From Riemerella anatipestifer (lineage in GTDB: Bacteria; Bacteroidota; Bacteroidia; Flavobacteriales; Weeksellaceae), in the NCBI RefSeq assembly GCF_009663465.1, contig NZ_QXHU01000003.1, forward strand, positions 178,958-242,957: 64,000 nucleotides of DNA, read 5' to 3'. The notes below the pieces were generated by a model, which was not told where the DNA came from, ran no database searches, and worked only from the letters and a program-made list of their open reading frames with translations. Positions 36,726 through 45,646 of this stretch are shown here, piece by piece. Each line of letters starts with the position of its first letter. Position 1 is the first letter of the stretch. Both the position numbers and the translations under genes were made by a program.

Positions 36726-37736
36726 TTAGTTTAGTTTGGCAGTGAGCTTTTTGAACTGTTTTTCTACATTTTTGCCTTCGTAGAGAACATTATATACCGT
36801 GCTGATGATAGGCAGTTTAAGCCCCTTTTCTTTGGCGGTATTGTAGATAGATGCCGCAGCGTAGTAGCCTTCTGCCACCATATTCATAGATTGTATCGCC
36901 GATTTTACCGTGTAGCCTTTGCCCACTAAATTTCCTAAAGACCTGTTTCTGGAAAACAGCGAGTACGCCGTTACCAATAAGTCCCCTAGATAGGCACTTT
37001 CGTTAACATCTCTTGGTGCTTCGTAAATGGCTTCTAGGAAGATTTCCATCTCACGAATGGCGTTGGATACATACACCGCTTGGAAATTATCGCCGTAGCC
37101 CAAACCGCTTGCCATACCTGCCCCTATAGCGTAAATGTTCTTTAGTATTGCACTGTACTCGTTGCCTAGTATATCGCTACTGGTACTCACTTTAATATAA
37201 CTAGACGAGAATAAATCTTTCAGTTTTTGAGCATTTTCTTCTTCTACGGTAGCGACGGTAAGGTACGAAAGGCGTTCCATAGCGACTTCCTCCGCGTGGC
37301 AAGGTCCTGCAATTACGGCCTGATTTCTAAATCCTATCTGAAATTGGTCTCTAAGGTAGTGTGCTACTATATCGTTGTGCTTAGGGACAATCCCTTTTAT
37401 AGCAGATACAAACAACTTGTTGGAATAATCGCAAGTCATTTTCTCTAAACTGTCCGACAAATAGATAGACGGCGTCGCCAAAATAATAACCTCACAAGCG
37501 GACACAAGCTGATTAACATCGGTAGTAATACTAAGATGACGCGTATTAAACATCACCGATTGCAAGTAAGTAGGATTGTGTTTTCTAAGTTCTATGGCTC
37601 CCTTTACAAACTCATTACGAACGCACCAATGTACCATTTTTGAGTTCTCTTGAAGCATCTTTACTATGGCTGTAGCAAAACTTCCGCTACCTAAAACGCC
37701 CACGCTGATTGCTGATTTTTTATCTTTTTTAGCCAT
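36726..37736 (-). CDS. gpsA: Glycerol-3-phosphate dehydrogenase [NAD(P)+]
   Basis: A 336-aa cytosolic enzyme making sn-glycerol 3-phosphate for phospholipids. The Rossmann loop is VLGSGSFATA (about 14-23), a small variation of the usual GxGxWG. Conserved blocks are IKGIVP, AGPCHAEEVA (about 142-151) and the catalytic-lysine region SAILKNIYAIGAGMASGLGYGDN (about 190-212). It is encoded 19 bp after prmA on the same strand. Confidence 0.93.
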   Translation of the reverse strand: MAKKDKKSAISVGVLGSGSFATAIVKMLQENSKMVHWCVRNEFVKGAIELRKHNPTYLQSVMFNTRHLSITTDVNQLVSACEVIILATPSIYLSDSLEKMTCDYSNKLFVSAIKGIVPKHNDIVAHYLRDQFQIGFRNQAVIAGPCHAEEVAMERLSYLTVATVEEENAQKLKDLFSSSYIKVSTSSDILGNEYSAILKNIYAIGAGMASGLGYGDNFQAVYVSNAIREMEIFLEAIYEAPRDVNESAYLGDLLVTAYSLFSRNRSLGNLVGKGYTVKSAIQSMNMVAEGYYAAASIYNTAKEKGLKLPIISTVYNVLYEGKNVEKQFKKLTAKLN

Positions 37737-37755
37737 TATAAATTTGATTTTTGAG

Positions 37756-38586
37756 TTATAGTTTTTCTAAAAGTAGACTTACCCACTCTTCTCTTTGTAC
37801 TTTTTTGTTGAGTTTAAGGTTCTGTGCCGTGCAAACTTCCATAATGTCTTCTACATCAAAAAAGCATAAGCCTGATAATAACAACTGACCGCCTTTTTCT
37901 AATACCGAAACATAGATTGGAATATCGGAAATAAGGATATTTCTATTGATGTTTGCCAATATAATGTCAAATTTTTCCTGTCCTAAATTCTCGGCAGTAC
38001 CTTCTTCTATCCTTAAACTGACTTGGTTTCGTTCTGCATTTTCTTTAGAATTTTCTACCGACCAAGGGTCTATATCTATGGCTAAAGTATCTCCTGCTCC
38101 TTTCAGTTTAGCAAAGATTGCCAATACCGAAGTCCCACAGCCCATATCCAAGACTTTTTTACCTTGAAAATCCATCTCCAACATTTGCTGAATCATCAAA
38201 TAAGTAGTGGCGTGATGCCCCGTACCAAAAGACATTTTAGGCTGTATGATAATTTCATAATCCAACGATTGAGGTTCGTGAAACTCTGCTCTAATGTAAA
38301 CTTTATCTTCTACATTGATAGGCGAAAAGTTCTTTTCCCACTCTTCGTTCCAATTGATGTTAGGCATTTCGGTATAGGTATAATCTATCTCTACGCCTTC
38401 TTGCTCAAAAATATAGAGTGACTTTATCGCGTCTTCGTTTAAATCGTTCTTCGGAATGTAGGCTAAAATACCGTTAGTTTCCTCTGTAAAGCTATCAAAA
38501 CCAATATGTATAAGTTCTGCCATTAAAATCTCGCTCCAAGGCTGAAGTGGCGTAATGGTAAATTTGAATTCTAAATAAGATTGCAT
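37756..38586 (-). CDS. prmA: Ribosomal protein L11 methyltransferase
   Basis: A 276-aa protein with an N-terminal substrate-recognition part, then a class I methyltransferase fold: PKMSFGTGHHATT (about 116-128), VLDMGCGTSVLAIFA (about 144-158) and ILANINRN (about 210-217). This is typical PrmA. It trimethylates L11. Confidence 0.92.
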   Translation of the reverse strand: MQSYLEFKFTITPLQPWSEILMAELIHIGFDSFTEETNGILAYIPKNDLNEDAIKSLYIFEQEGVEIDYTYTEMPNINWNEEWEKNFSPINVEDKVYIRAEFHEPQSLDYEIIIQPKMSFGTGHHATTYLMIQQMLEMDFQGKKVLDMGCGTSVLAIFAKLKGAGDTLAIDIDPWSVENSKENAERNQVSLRIEEGTAENLGQEKFDIILANINRNILISDIPIYVSVLEKGGQLLLSGLCFFDVEDIMEVCTAQNLKLNKKVQREEWVSLLLEKL

Positions 38587-38634
38587 TCTAATTGTATTGT
38601 TTCCACAAAAGTACAGAAAAATCGCTGATGTACC

Positions 38635-39864
38635 TTAATTGTATTTAATTGCTTTAACTGGTGATATTTTACTAATTAAATAACTAGGAAAAATAAGCGA
38701 TACCGCAGACACCAACAAAATCCCTAAAGAAATAGCCACAATGTAAATAGGATTTAAGTCTATTGGTACTGTACTAATATAGTAGTTATCAGGGTTAAGC
38801 TGAACGATGCCCGTCCATTTTTGTAAAAGCAGTAGTCCCAATCCTATGAAATTCCCCACTAACAATCCTGGAACCATAATAAGTAAAGTGTAATTGATGA
38901 AAATAGCTCGTATTTGAGCATTATTTGCTCCTAGCGTTTTCAATATCCCTATGGAATTGGTGCGTTCTATAATTAAAATAAGCAACACCATTACGATATT
39001 GATGACTACAACCACCAACATAATTGTGATGATTAAAGCGATATTGGTGTCAAAAATGTTAATCCAATTTACAATTTCAGGATACTTATCTGTTATTTTT
39101 TCAGCGTAGTTCTTATACCCTATTTTTTCCTCAATTTTTGGAAATACCTCGTCTATCTCTCCTATATTTTTAAGGAAAATATCTATACCTCCTATGGCAG
39201 TTTTATCCATATTTTGTATCCTCCTCACATGGTTGATGTCTCCTATGATAAATAGGTCGTCTATCATTTTGATATCCGTTTTGTAAATCCCTTTTACTTT
39301 GAATTTTCGGTAGATTGGCTTTTGGTCTTCTTTAGAGAAAATAGCCACGATTTCATCGTTTAGTTTAAGCCTTAAATCATTGGCTATTTTTTCTGGTAAT
39401 ATAACCTCATTATTATATCCCTTTTCTGTAAAGTTCGGAACGCTACCTTCCACCAAAAATTTTTCAAATCTTTTGGTATCAAAATCTTTCCCAACACCTT
39501 TTAACAAAATCCCAGAGAAATTATCCTCTGTTCTAAGAATGCCACTTACAGACGCATAAGACTGCATACCTTCTACTTCTTGTAAAGCCTTAATTTGATT
39601 TATATTGATTTCTTTTAAATCTAAAACTGAAGAGTTATAAGACGAATTAGACCTAGTAGATTTCACAGAAATATGCCCCGAAAAATCTCCCATCTTATTT
39701 TTGATGGCTTTTTTGGCTCCCAAACCTGTGGCTACCGTAATTAAAGAAACAATGACACCCAAGGCTACCGACAACCTACCGATAAATACAATCACCTTAG
39801 AAAGATTATTTTTATTATCTTTGGAGAATGCTATTTTTTTAGAAAAATATAATGGAAATTTCAA
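38635..39864 (-). CDS. FtsX-type ABC transporter permease (LolC/LolE-like)
   Basis: A 409-aa protein with one N-terminal helix (about 25-50), a periplasmic MacB-like domain (about 55-265) and three C-terminal helices forming the FtsX domain (about 275-405). It is similar to lipoprotein-releasing permeases; the ATPase subunit is not nearby. It starts with TTG 39864, since an in-frame stop lies 6 bp upstream and the next ATG is too far in. The start is 5 bp from the ATG of the divergent NamZ-like gene. Confidence 0.85.
   Translation of the reverse strand: MKFPLYFSKKIAFSKDNKNNLSKVIVFIGRLSVALGVIVSLITVATGLGAKKAIKNKMGDFSGHISVKSTRSNSSYNSSVLDLKEININQIKALQEVEGMQSYASVSGILRTEDNFSGILLKGVGKDFDTKRFEKFLVEGSVPNFTEKGYNNEVILPEKIANDLRLKLNDEIVAIFSKEDQKPIYRKFKVKGIYKTDIKMIDDLFIIGDINHVRRIQNMDKTAIGGIDIFLKNIGEIDEVFPKIEEKIGYKNYAEKITDKYPEIVNWINIFDTNIALIITIMLVVVVINIVMVLLILIIERTNSIGILKTLGANNAQIRAIFINYTLLIMVPGLLVGNFIGLGLLLLQKWTGIVQLNPDNYYISTVPIDLNPIYIVAISLGILLVSAVSLIFPSYLISKISPVKAIKYN
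39816..39823 (+). promoter_or_regulatory. -7 box of the NamZ-like gene, inside the permease gene
   Basis: TATCTTTG on the plus strand, 46 bp before ATG 39870. It lies within the first codons of the divergent permease gene, so the two 5' ends overlap transcriptionally. A partner -33 TTTG is not clear. Confidence 0.4.
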
Positions 39865-39869
39865 AACCT

Positions 39870-41099
39870 ATGTATTTAAGCCTCAAAATTAAAAATTTAC
39901 TGTTGATTTGCCTAATTTATTTAGGGTTATCTGGTAAAAACTATGCTCAAAATGGTAATAGTTATCCTAATTTTAAAACAGGAGCCGACCAACCAGAACT
40001 TTATCTCTCTCTGCTAAAAAATAAAAAAGTAGGCGTGGTAACCAATCAAACAGGACTGGTACTAAAACCACAAAAACATCACCCTACTACCATAGATACC
40101 CTTAGTATCGTAGATTTCCTAAGAGAAAACACCATAGATATCAGAAGGGTTTTCGCTCCTGAACACGGTTTTAGAGGCGAAGCCGATGCAGGAGAATATG
40201 TAAAAAATGGCGTGGATACCAAAACAGGAATTCCCATTATTTCTCTTTATGGTAAAAACAAAAAACCAACTGCAGAGCAAGTCAAAGATTTAGACATTAT
40301 TCTTTTTGACATTCAAGATGTTGGAGTAAGATTTTACACCTATATTTCAACCCTTGCCTATGTGATGGAAGCCGCCGCAGAGCATAATGTAGAAGTGATT
40401 GTACTAGATAGACCTAACCCTCACGATGGCTACACAGATGGACCTATATTAAAGGAAAAATGGACAAGTTTCGTAGGTATGCACCCTGTTCCTGTAGTCT
40501 ATGGACTTACCATTGGCGAGTACGGTAATATGGTAAACGGCGAAGGGTGGCTTAAAAATAAAATAAAAGCCAAGTACACCTTAATCCCAATGAAAAATTA
40601 CCATAAAAAGCAACGCTACCCTATACTCAGACGCCCTTCCCCTAACTTACCAAATGATAAGTCTATCAACCTATATCCTTCCCTATGTTTTTTTGAAGGA
40701 GCCGAGGTTTCGGTAGGACGCGGCACTGATTATCCTTTCCAAATTTATGGTTCGCCGTGGACTAAAAAATTAGATTATAAATTCACTCCAAAGCCTAATT
40801 TTGGAGCTAAAAATCCGCCTTTTAATGGACAATTATGCTATGGCGAAAACCTCTCCGAATATCCTAAAGATTTGAGAGAGCTTAACTTAGAATGGGTAAT
40901 TACAGCTTATAAAAACTACAAAAATCCTAATAAACCGTTTTTCATCAAAAATCTTTGGTTTGATACTTTAGCAGGAACTGACCAACTAAGGCTTCAAATT
41001 ATACAAGGAAAAAGCGAAACAGAAATCAAAAAATCTTGGCAAAAAGACCTACAAGAGTTTGAGAAAATTCGTAAAAAGTATATTGTTTATAAAGATTAG
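39870..41099 (+). CDS. DUF1343 protein, NamZ-type exo-beta-N-acetylmuramidase
   Basis: A 409-aa protein with a signal peptide (about 1-27, LLLICLIYLGLSG...YAQ). Family blocks: VGVVTNQTGLV, RRVFAPEHGFRGEADAGE, LFDIQDVGVRFYTY, VLDRPNP and GRGTDYPFQIYGSPW. DUF1343 members characterised as NamZ release N-acetylmuramic acid from wall fragments, so a role in peptidoglycan recycling is likely. I chose ATG 39870 because the signal peptide begins there; ATG 39852 would add six residues. Confidence 0.88.
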   Translation: MYLSLKIKNLLLICLIYLGLSGKNYAQNGNSYPNFKTGADQPELYLSLLKNKKVGVVTNQTGLVLKPQKHHPTTIDTLSIVDFLRENTIDIRRVFAPEHGFRGEADAGEYVKNGVDTKTGIPIISLYGKNKKPTAEQVKDLDIILFDIQDVGVRFYTYISTLAYVMEAAAEHNVEVIVLDRPNPHDGYTDGPILKEKWTSFVGMHPVPVVYGLTIGEYGNMVNGEGWLKNKIKAKYTLIPMKNYHKKQRYPILRRPSPNLPNDKSINLYPSLCFFEGAEVSVGRGTDYPFQIYGSPWTKKLDYKFTPKPNFGAKNPPFNGQLCYGENLSEYPKDLRELNLEWVITAYKNYKNPNKPFFIKNLWFDTLAGTDQLRLQIIQGKSETEIKKSWQKDLQEFEKIRKKYIVYKD

Positions 41100-41116
41100 T
41101 ATAGCAGATTAGTTTA

Positions 41117-41162
41117 CAAAGCTCCGTCCTAACTATTACAGATTGATTGGACGGAGCTTTGT
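41117..41162. terminator. Bidirectional terminator between the NamZ-like and serine hydrolase genes
   Basis: Long stem CAAAGCTCCGTCC / GGACGGAGCTTTG between two convergent stops. Confidence 0.9.
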
Positions 41163-41170
41163 ATTTTCTC

Positions 41171-42421
41171 TTATTGTAAAGAATCATTCTGAGGAGAAGA
41201 ATCTGCAGTGTTATTTGGATTTGACCTCATCTCCTTTTTTAGAATTTCTGTTTCCAATGGGAAATCATCAAACAAACCAGATAACGCAACCGCCGAATAG
41301 ACTCTCCTAGAAAATTTATTACCTATCGCAATAATACTTACCTTAGAATCTAAAAGATGTACAAATACGGAATTAGAGCCGTGCCACCAACCATTGTGAT
41401 AAGTCAGTTTTTTATTGTTATCAAAAATTTTCATTCTAAACCCTAAGCCGTAATTGTTAATCCCTTTTTTCTCATTACTATAAGGAGTGAATATCTTTTC
41501 TTTCAAATCCGAAGGTAAAAACTCTTTAGAGAACATCGCTTGTGAAAACTTTAATAAATCTCTAGGAGTGGTATAAATGTTTTTATCTCCGTAGATAAGG
41601 TCTAAATTATTAAGAGGATACAACTTGTTATTTTTATAATAGAACGATTGTGCCGCCATGGCAATATCCTTTTGCTGAAATACGAAAGTATGTTTCATTT
41701 CAAGAGGTGCAAAAAGCATTTCCTTCATTGCAGTAGGATAATCTTTTTGAGTAACCTTCTCTATAATTAGAGCTAGTAGAGCGTAGTTGGTATTACAGTA
41801 CATAAACCCTGTGCCAGTAGGTCTAGCTAGTTCTGGTTTATATCTAATAAGTAGATTTAGAATATCTTGATTGGTTAAAAAAGACTGTGATAACTCTTTA
41901 GGTTTAGGCTCCAGAGTTTCAATAAAATGTTCATACTTTGGGAGTCCACTTCTATGGCTAAGTAAATCTATAACTTTGATATTAGCATACGGAAACTTTG
42001 GAAATAAAGTGGTAATATCTTGGTCTAGTTTTATTTTTTTTGCTTCTATCAGCTTCATAATCGCCATTGCTGTCATCGTCTTAGAAATAGAAGCAATATG
42101 TAAAGGTGTATTTTGATTGATGGGCATCTGTTGGTTCTCCCTACCATAGCCCCTGTATTGTTCAAAAATAATATTATTGCCTTTAGCGATTAAGATTCCA
42201 CCACTTAAATCACCTCCCACCCAAGTGTTTTGATAATATTCTTGTAAAAGGTGTTTTAGAGAATCTTCATTAGCTACCGAATTTTCCTCCTTTGTAAAAA
42301 TATCCTCAACATCTACCTTAGAAAAATGAGGCAAATTGGTTTTAACTTCCTCATTACTTTCTTGCTTTTTAGCACAAGAAAATGTGAGCAATCCGAACGC
42401 TATCATCCACCACCATTTCAT
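41171..42421 (-). CDS. Beta-lactamase-family serine hydrolase, lipoprotein
   Basis: A 416-aa protein with a lipoprotein signal (FGLLTFSCAKK, Cys at about 17). The class C beta-lactamase/DD-peptidase fold has SISK (catalytic Ser and Lys, about 111-114), YCNTN (about 206-210) and a late HNGWWHGSN (about 342-350) replacing KTG. It acts in the periplasm or on the surface, probably on a peptide or ester rather than giving drug resistance. It is the last of four co-directional genes. Confidence 0.88.
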   Translation of the reverse strand: MKWWWMIAFGLLTFSCAKKQESNEEVKTNLPHFSKVDVEDIFTKEENSVANEDSLKHLLQEYYQNTWVGGDLSGGILIAKGNNIIFEQYRGYGRENQQMPINQNTPLHIASISKTMTAMAIMKLIEAKKIKLDQDITTLFPKFPYANIKVIDLLSHRSGLPKYEHFIETLEPKPKELSQSFLTNQDILNLLIRYKPELARPTGTGFMYCNTNYALLALIIEKVTQKDYPTAMKEMLFAPLEMKHTFVFQQKDIAMAAQSFYYKNNKLYPLNNLDLIYGDKNIYTTPRDLLKFSQAMFSKEFLPSDLKEKIFTPYSNEKKGINNYGLGFRMKIFDNNKKLTYHNGWWHGSNSVFVHLLDSKVSIIAIGNKFSRRVYSAVALSGLFDDFPLETEILKKEMRSNPNNTADSSPQNDSLQ

Positions 42422-42432
42422 ATTTTAATCTA

Positions 42433-43365
42433 TTATTTTTTAAACTTTGCTAAAATCTTATCTACAATCACTTGGGCTAATTTTATCTTGCTTTCGTGCG
42501 TCCAACCTGCAATATGAGGCGTAACAATCACTTTATCTGAGTTTAAAAGAAAAGCTAACTCTTTATTCTGGATTTCTAAGTTTTCAAAAGAGCTTTTTTC
42601 GTATTCCAAAACATCTAGACAAGCCCCTTTTATCTTACCGCTTTTAAGTGCTGAAACCACATCTGCAGTTACCACATTCTTCCCTCTAGCTGTATTGATA
42701 AGGTAAAAACTCTTCTTCATTTTTTGGATAGAATCAGCATTAAGCCAACCTATGGTATCCTCTGCTAAAGGTAAATGCAGGCTTAGAATATCCGCTTTTT
42801 CTTGTAACGCTTCTAACGGAACTTGTTGGGCGTATTGGTCTGACAAGTTAGGTTTAATATCGTGAAATATCACCTCACACCCAAAACCTGATAGTCTTTG
42901 AGCTAAGGCTTTTCCCATATTGCCATATCCTATGATGCCTACCGTTTTATCTTTAATTTCTTCCCCTCTGTTTTCCTCTCGCTTCCAAATGCCTTTTTTG
43001 ACCTCTTCCGATGAAATAAACAAACGATTCATCAGTACCAAAAGACAGCCTAAACTGTGTTCTGCCACCGCATCTCGGTTACCTTCTGGAGAGTTAAAAA
43101 GACAAATACCCAATTCTTCTGCCTTTTCGGTATCTATATTTTCCATTCCTGCTCCTACTCTAGCAATCCATTTTAGATTTTTAGCTTGAGTTAAAAAACG
43201 AGCGTCTAGCGGAATTCTACTCCTAATAATCACACCCTCGTAAGGTTCTATTTTTTCTAAAATTTCTTCGTAAGAAGAAGTAATATCCTCATCTATTGTA
43301 AACCCATTAGCTGTGAGCTGCTCCGTAATAAGAGGGTGATTTTTATCTAGTTGTAAAACCTTCAT
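42433..43365 (-). CDS. D-2-hydroxyacid dehydrogenase (phosphoglycerate dehydrogenase-like)
   Basis: A 310-aa protein with catalytic residues R in INTARGKNV (about 227-235), E in the segment after GACLDVLE, and His in PHIAGWT (about 287-293). The NAD-binding GYGNMG lies at about 145-150. The short form without a C-terminal ACT domain is usual for Bacteroidota SerA-like proteins, but the substrate cannot be fixed from sequence. The gene begins 6 bp after the thioesterase gene. Confidence 0.87.
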   Translation of the reverse strand: MKVLQLDKNHPLITEQLTANGFTIDEDITSSYEEILEKIEPYEGVIIRSRIPLDARFLTQAKNLKWIARVGAGMENIDTEKAEELGICLFNSPEGNRDAVAEHSLGCLLVLMNRLFISSEEVKKGIWKREENRGEEIKDKTVGIIGYGNMGKALAQRLSGFGCEVIFHDIKPNLSDQYAQQVPLEALQEKADILSLHLPLAEDTIGWLNADSIQKMKKSFYLINTARGKNVVTADVVSALKSGKIKGACLDVLEYEKSSFENLEIQNKELAFLLNSDKVIVTPHIAGWTHESKIKLAQVIVDKILAKFKK

Positions 43366-43371
43366 AAATGA

Positions 43372-43881
43372 TTAAATGAATAGTTTTTTTAGCTCTACAG
43401 AATCTTGAGCCTTCATTCTTCCAGACAGGATAAGGGAAAGTTCTTTTCTTCTAAGAGCTGCCATATAGCGTTCTTTTTCTATATCTGTTTCTGGTTCTAA
43501 CTCTGGGATAGGCACAGGTTTGTTGAACGCATCTACCGCTACAAAGGTGTATATTCCTTCGTTGGTATGCACTTTTTTCTGTGTAATAGGGTCGTCCATC
43601 CATACATCTACATAAACCTCCATAGAAGTAGAAAATGCACGCGTTACTTTGGACTCCAAAACCACCACACCTCCTTCTGGAATAGGGTGATTAAAGGAAA
43701 CATGATTTACCGAAGCCGTTACTACCCTCCTTCCGCAATGTCTAGAGGCTGATATAGAAGCACATCTGTCCATTTTAGAGAGAAGTTCTCCCCCAAATAA
43801 ATTTCCCAAATGATTGGTTTCGTTTGGGAGTACAATGTTAGTCATTATCGTAAGGCTATCTTTAGGCGTTTTTTTCGTCAT
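43372..43881 (-). CDS. Acyl-CoA thioesterase (hotdog fold)
   Basis: A 169-aa protein with a single hotdog domain. The NHLGNLFGGELLSKMD block (about 22-37) with Asn and Gly-Gly contains the expected active-site Asp. It hydrolyses acyl-CoA. It is encoded 1 bp after the HU-domain gene. Confidence 0.9.
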   Translation of the reverse strand: MTKKTPKDSLTIMTNIVLPNETNHLGNLFGGELLSKMDRCASISASRHCGRRVVTASVNHVSFNHPIPEGGVVVLESKVTRAFSTSMEVYVDVWMDDPITQKKVHTNEGIYTFVAVDAFNKPVPIPELEPETDIEKERYMAALRRKELSLILSGRMKAQDSVELKKLFI

Positions 43882-43882
43882 A

Positions 43883-44563
43883 TTATTTTAAATTGTTAGC
43901 TGGTAAAGAGTCTTGTTTTAAACTATCTATTACCAAAGTATCATTAGTCTTAGTTGTTTTTACAGGTTGAGGTGTAGTGGTCTTTTGAGTTTTATCCTTT
44001 TCAAAACTTTTCACACCAAATAAAATTTCAGGATGATAGAAATTCAAATACCCCAATATCCCCGCTGGAATAATAAAAATAAGTAGCCAAAGCACTACTT
44101 TCCAAGCGTTAGATTTCTTAGGTTGAGAAGGTTGAGTTTCTTTTTTAGAACTCATTTCAGAGAGATTGATTGCCTCTAGCCCATAGACATCAGGCGAATC
44201 TAAATAAAGCCGTTGCCCTATAAAAGAAAACCCTTGAGCGTCCGAATTAAATGCTCCTAGAGCCTCTACCTCAAAAGATTCTCCTGCTTCTATTTTTTTC
44301 TTCCAATAGTCTATTTGTGTTTTTATTTCAAAGTCAGCTGTTTGGGAACTGATGCCTTTAATTTGAGCCACAAAATTGACGAAACTATTCTCTTTTAAAA
44401 GGTAGTTCTTTTCTAGTACAATCTGCTTAGCGGGAGGCAGTATATGACCGTCCTCGTTACTGATAATTGCACCAGAGTACTTTAAAGAAAAAACACCAAA
44501 GTGAGGCACAGCTACACTGCCATGAGTTTTAAGAGCCTCTAAAATACAACTTGCTATATTCAT
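43883..44563 (-). CDS. CCDC81-type HU-domain membrane protein
   Basis: A 226-aa protein. Residues about 1-65 and 70-130 resemble the paired HU-like domains (HU-CCDC81_bac) seen in Bacteroidota (GSVAVPHFGVFSLKYSGA, then GESFEVEALGAFNSD). A membrane helix follows (about 155-177, VVLWLLIFIIPAGILGYL) and a short Thr/Lys-rich outer tail. Homologues usually end in a SPOR domain that binds denuded peptidoglycan; I do not see one here, so it may be truncated or a variant. It is first in a four-gene operon. Confidence 0.75.
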   Translation of the reverse strand: MNIASCILEALKTHGSVAVPHFGVFSLKYSGAIISNEDGHILPPAKQIVLEKNYLLKENSFVNFVAQIKGISSQTADFEIKTQIDYWKKKIEAGESFEVEALGAFNSDAQGFSFIGQRLYLDSPDVYGLEAINLSEMSSKKETQPSQPKKSNAWKVVLWLLIFIIPAGILGYLNFYHPEILFGVKSFEKDKTQKTTTPQPVKTTKTNDTLVIDSLKQDSLPANNLK

Positions 44564-44682
44564 TATGGAGGCAAAGTTATACTTTTTTTGGCAAAAAATG
44601 GGCGTAATCCCTTAGGAATTACCCAAAACTATTGCCTTATAAATAGGTTTAGTTATTAAGATAAGATATGAGTCATTTTCAA

Positions 44683-44762
44683 CAGAGTGCCTGTCCTTGC
44701 CGTAACAGACCCTCCGTTAGCCTAAGGACAGACACCCCGTTACGGTAAGTGCGGAGACTCTG
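44683..44762. repeat. Imperfect long palindrome
   Basis: Nested arms: CAGAGT / ACTCTG, GTCCTT and AGGAC pairs, and CTTGCCGTAAC / GTTACGGTAAG (one mismatch). It lies between two minus-strand operons; it may be an RNA structure or a repeat element. Confidence 0.55.
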
Positions 44763-44787
44763 TTCTGTAGCACTTGGTAAAAGATAA

Positions 44788-44822
44788 CAAAATAGGCTAC
44801 CCGTTAAATGAGTAGCCTTGGT
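44788..44822 (-). terminator. Terminator of the DUF4469 gene
   Basis: Minus-strand stem AAGGCTAC / GTAGCCT, 11-base loop and ATTTTGTT tail, about 25 bp after the stop. Confidence 0.75.
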
Positions 44823-44842
44823 TTTAAAATTAAAATGCTTTA

Positions 44843-45562
44843 CTAGGAAATAACCACAGGATTAGGCAGTCGCTCCGTTCTTGGTTCTTTTAGTAAGACG
44901 GAACCCGTGCTACTTTGCGTGGTAATACTTAGCTCATAGTTCCCCGCTTCTAAATCCGAAGGCACAAGAATAAGCAACCTTGACGGCTCATTGATTACGA
45001 TACTATCTTTAGCCAACTTAACCTCATTTTGATTGTCTATATTTTTAAAGACGATGCCGTTTTTAGGGTTATCACCGTCTATTTTAATATAAGTGCCTTT
45101 GATTTCGGCATTTTTGCCTTTAGTTAAAGTACCGTCTGCTTTACCAGTGGCTTTGTCGGTGATGCTGAACAAACTCATTGGGCTAGATTGTTCGCCTAGG
45201 ATTTCTACTTTGGTATCATTAGCGGCTTTTCTTAGGTCAGTGCCTTGGTTCACATTTACATAAACGGAGTGCTTCTCCTTATCCCAAGTTTTGTCGTAAA
45301 ATACACCCTTAATGGCAGGACGCATATACACCAGCCCTGTATTCACACTATACCCATTGAGTACCAACTCTGATGCCTTGCGGTTAAAGCGAGTGATAAT
45401 ATCTACCGCGGTTTCGGTTTTTATTTCCATACCCTCTTTTTTAAGGGCTTCTATAATTTCTGTAATGCCAAGACTGCCACCTAGAAGGGGCACGGCTACA
45501 AAATCGTTAGGGTCGTCTTTTGTGAGTAGGTTGGGACGCAACCACGCTTTTAAAGTGTTCAT
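44843..45562 (-). CDS. HU-like DNA-binding / DUF4469 protein
   Basis: A 239-aa protein. The N-terminal ~115 residues form an HU/IHF-like domain of the Bacteroidota type (TEIIEALKKEGMEIKTETAVDIITRFNRKASELVLNGYSVNTGLVYMRPAIKG, shortened here to the family landmarks). The C-terminal part (about 130-235) resembles DUF4469 with IKGTYIKI and YELSITTQ. The function is unknown. No signal peptide. It lies just downstream of the head-repeat surface protein gene, from which a terminator separates it. Confidence 0.8.
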   Translation of the reverse strand: MNTLKAWLRPNLLTKDDPNDFVAVPLLGGSLGITEIIEALKKEGMEIKTETAVDIITRFNRKASELVLNGYSVNTGLVYMRPAIKGVFYDKTWDKEKHSVYVNVNQGTDLRKAANDTKVEILGEQSSPMSLFSITDKATGKADGTLTKGKNAEIKGTYIKIDGDNPKNGIVFKNIDNQNEVKLAKDSIVINEPSRLLILVPSDLEAGNYELSITTQSSTGSVLLKEPRTERLPNPVVIS

Positions 45563-45606
45563 AATGTTTGTATTTTTTTAGATGATTAGATATGACTCAT
45601 TTATAA

Positions 45607-45636
45607 AAAATGGTCAAAAACTGAGAGCTTTGACCA
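45607..45636 (-). terminator. Terminator of the head-repeat surface protein gene
   Basis: Minus-strand stem ATGGTCAAA / TTTTGACCAT with a short loop, then TTTTTTATAA. Confidence 0.85.
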
Positions 45637-45646
45637 TAGTAGATAT

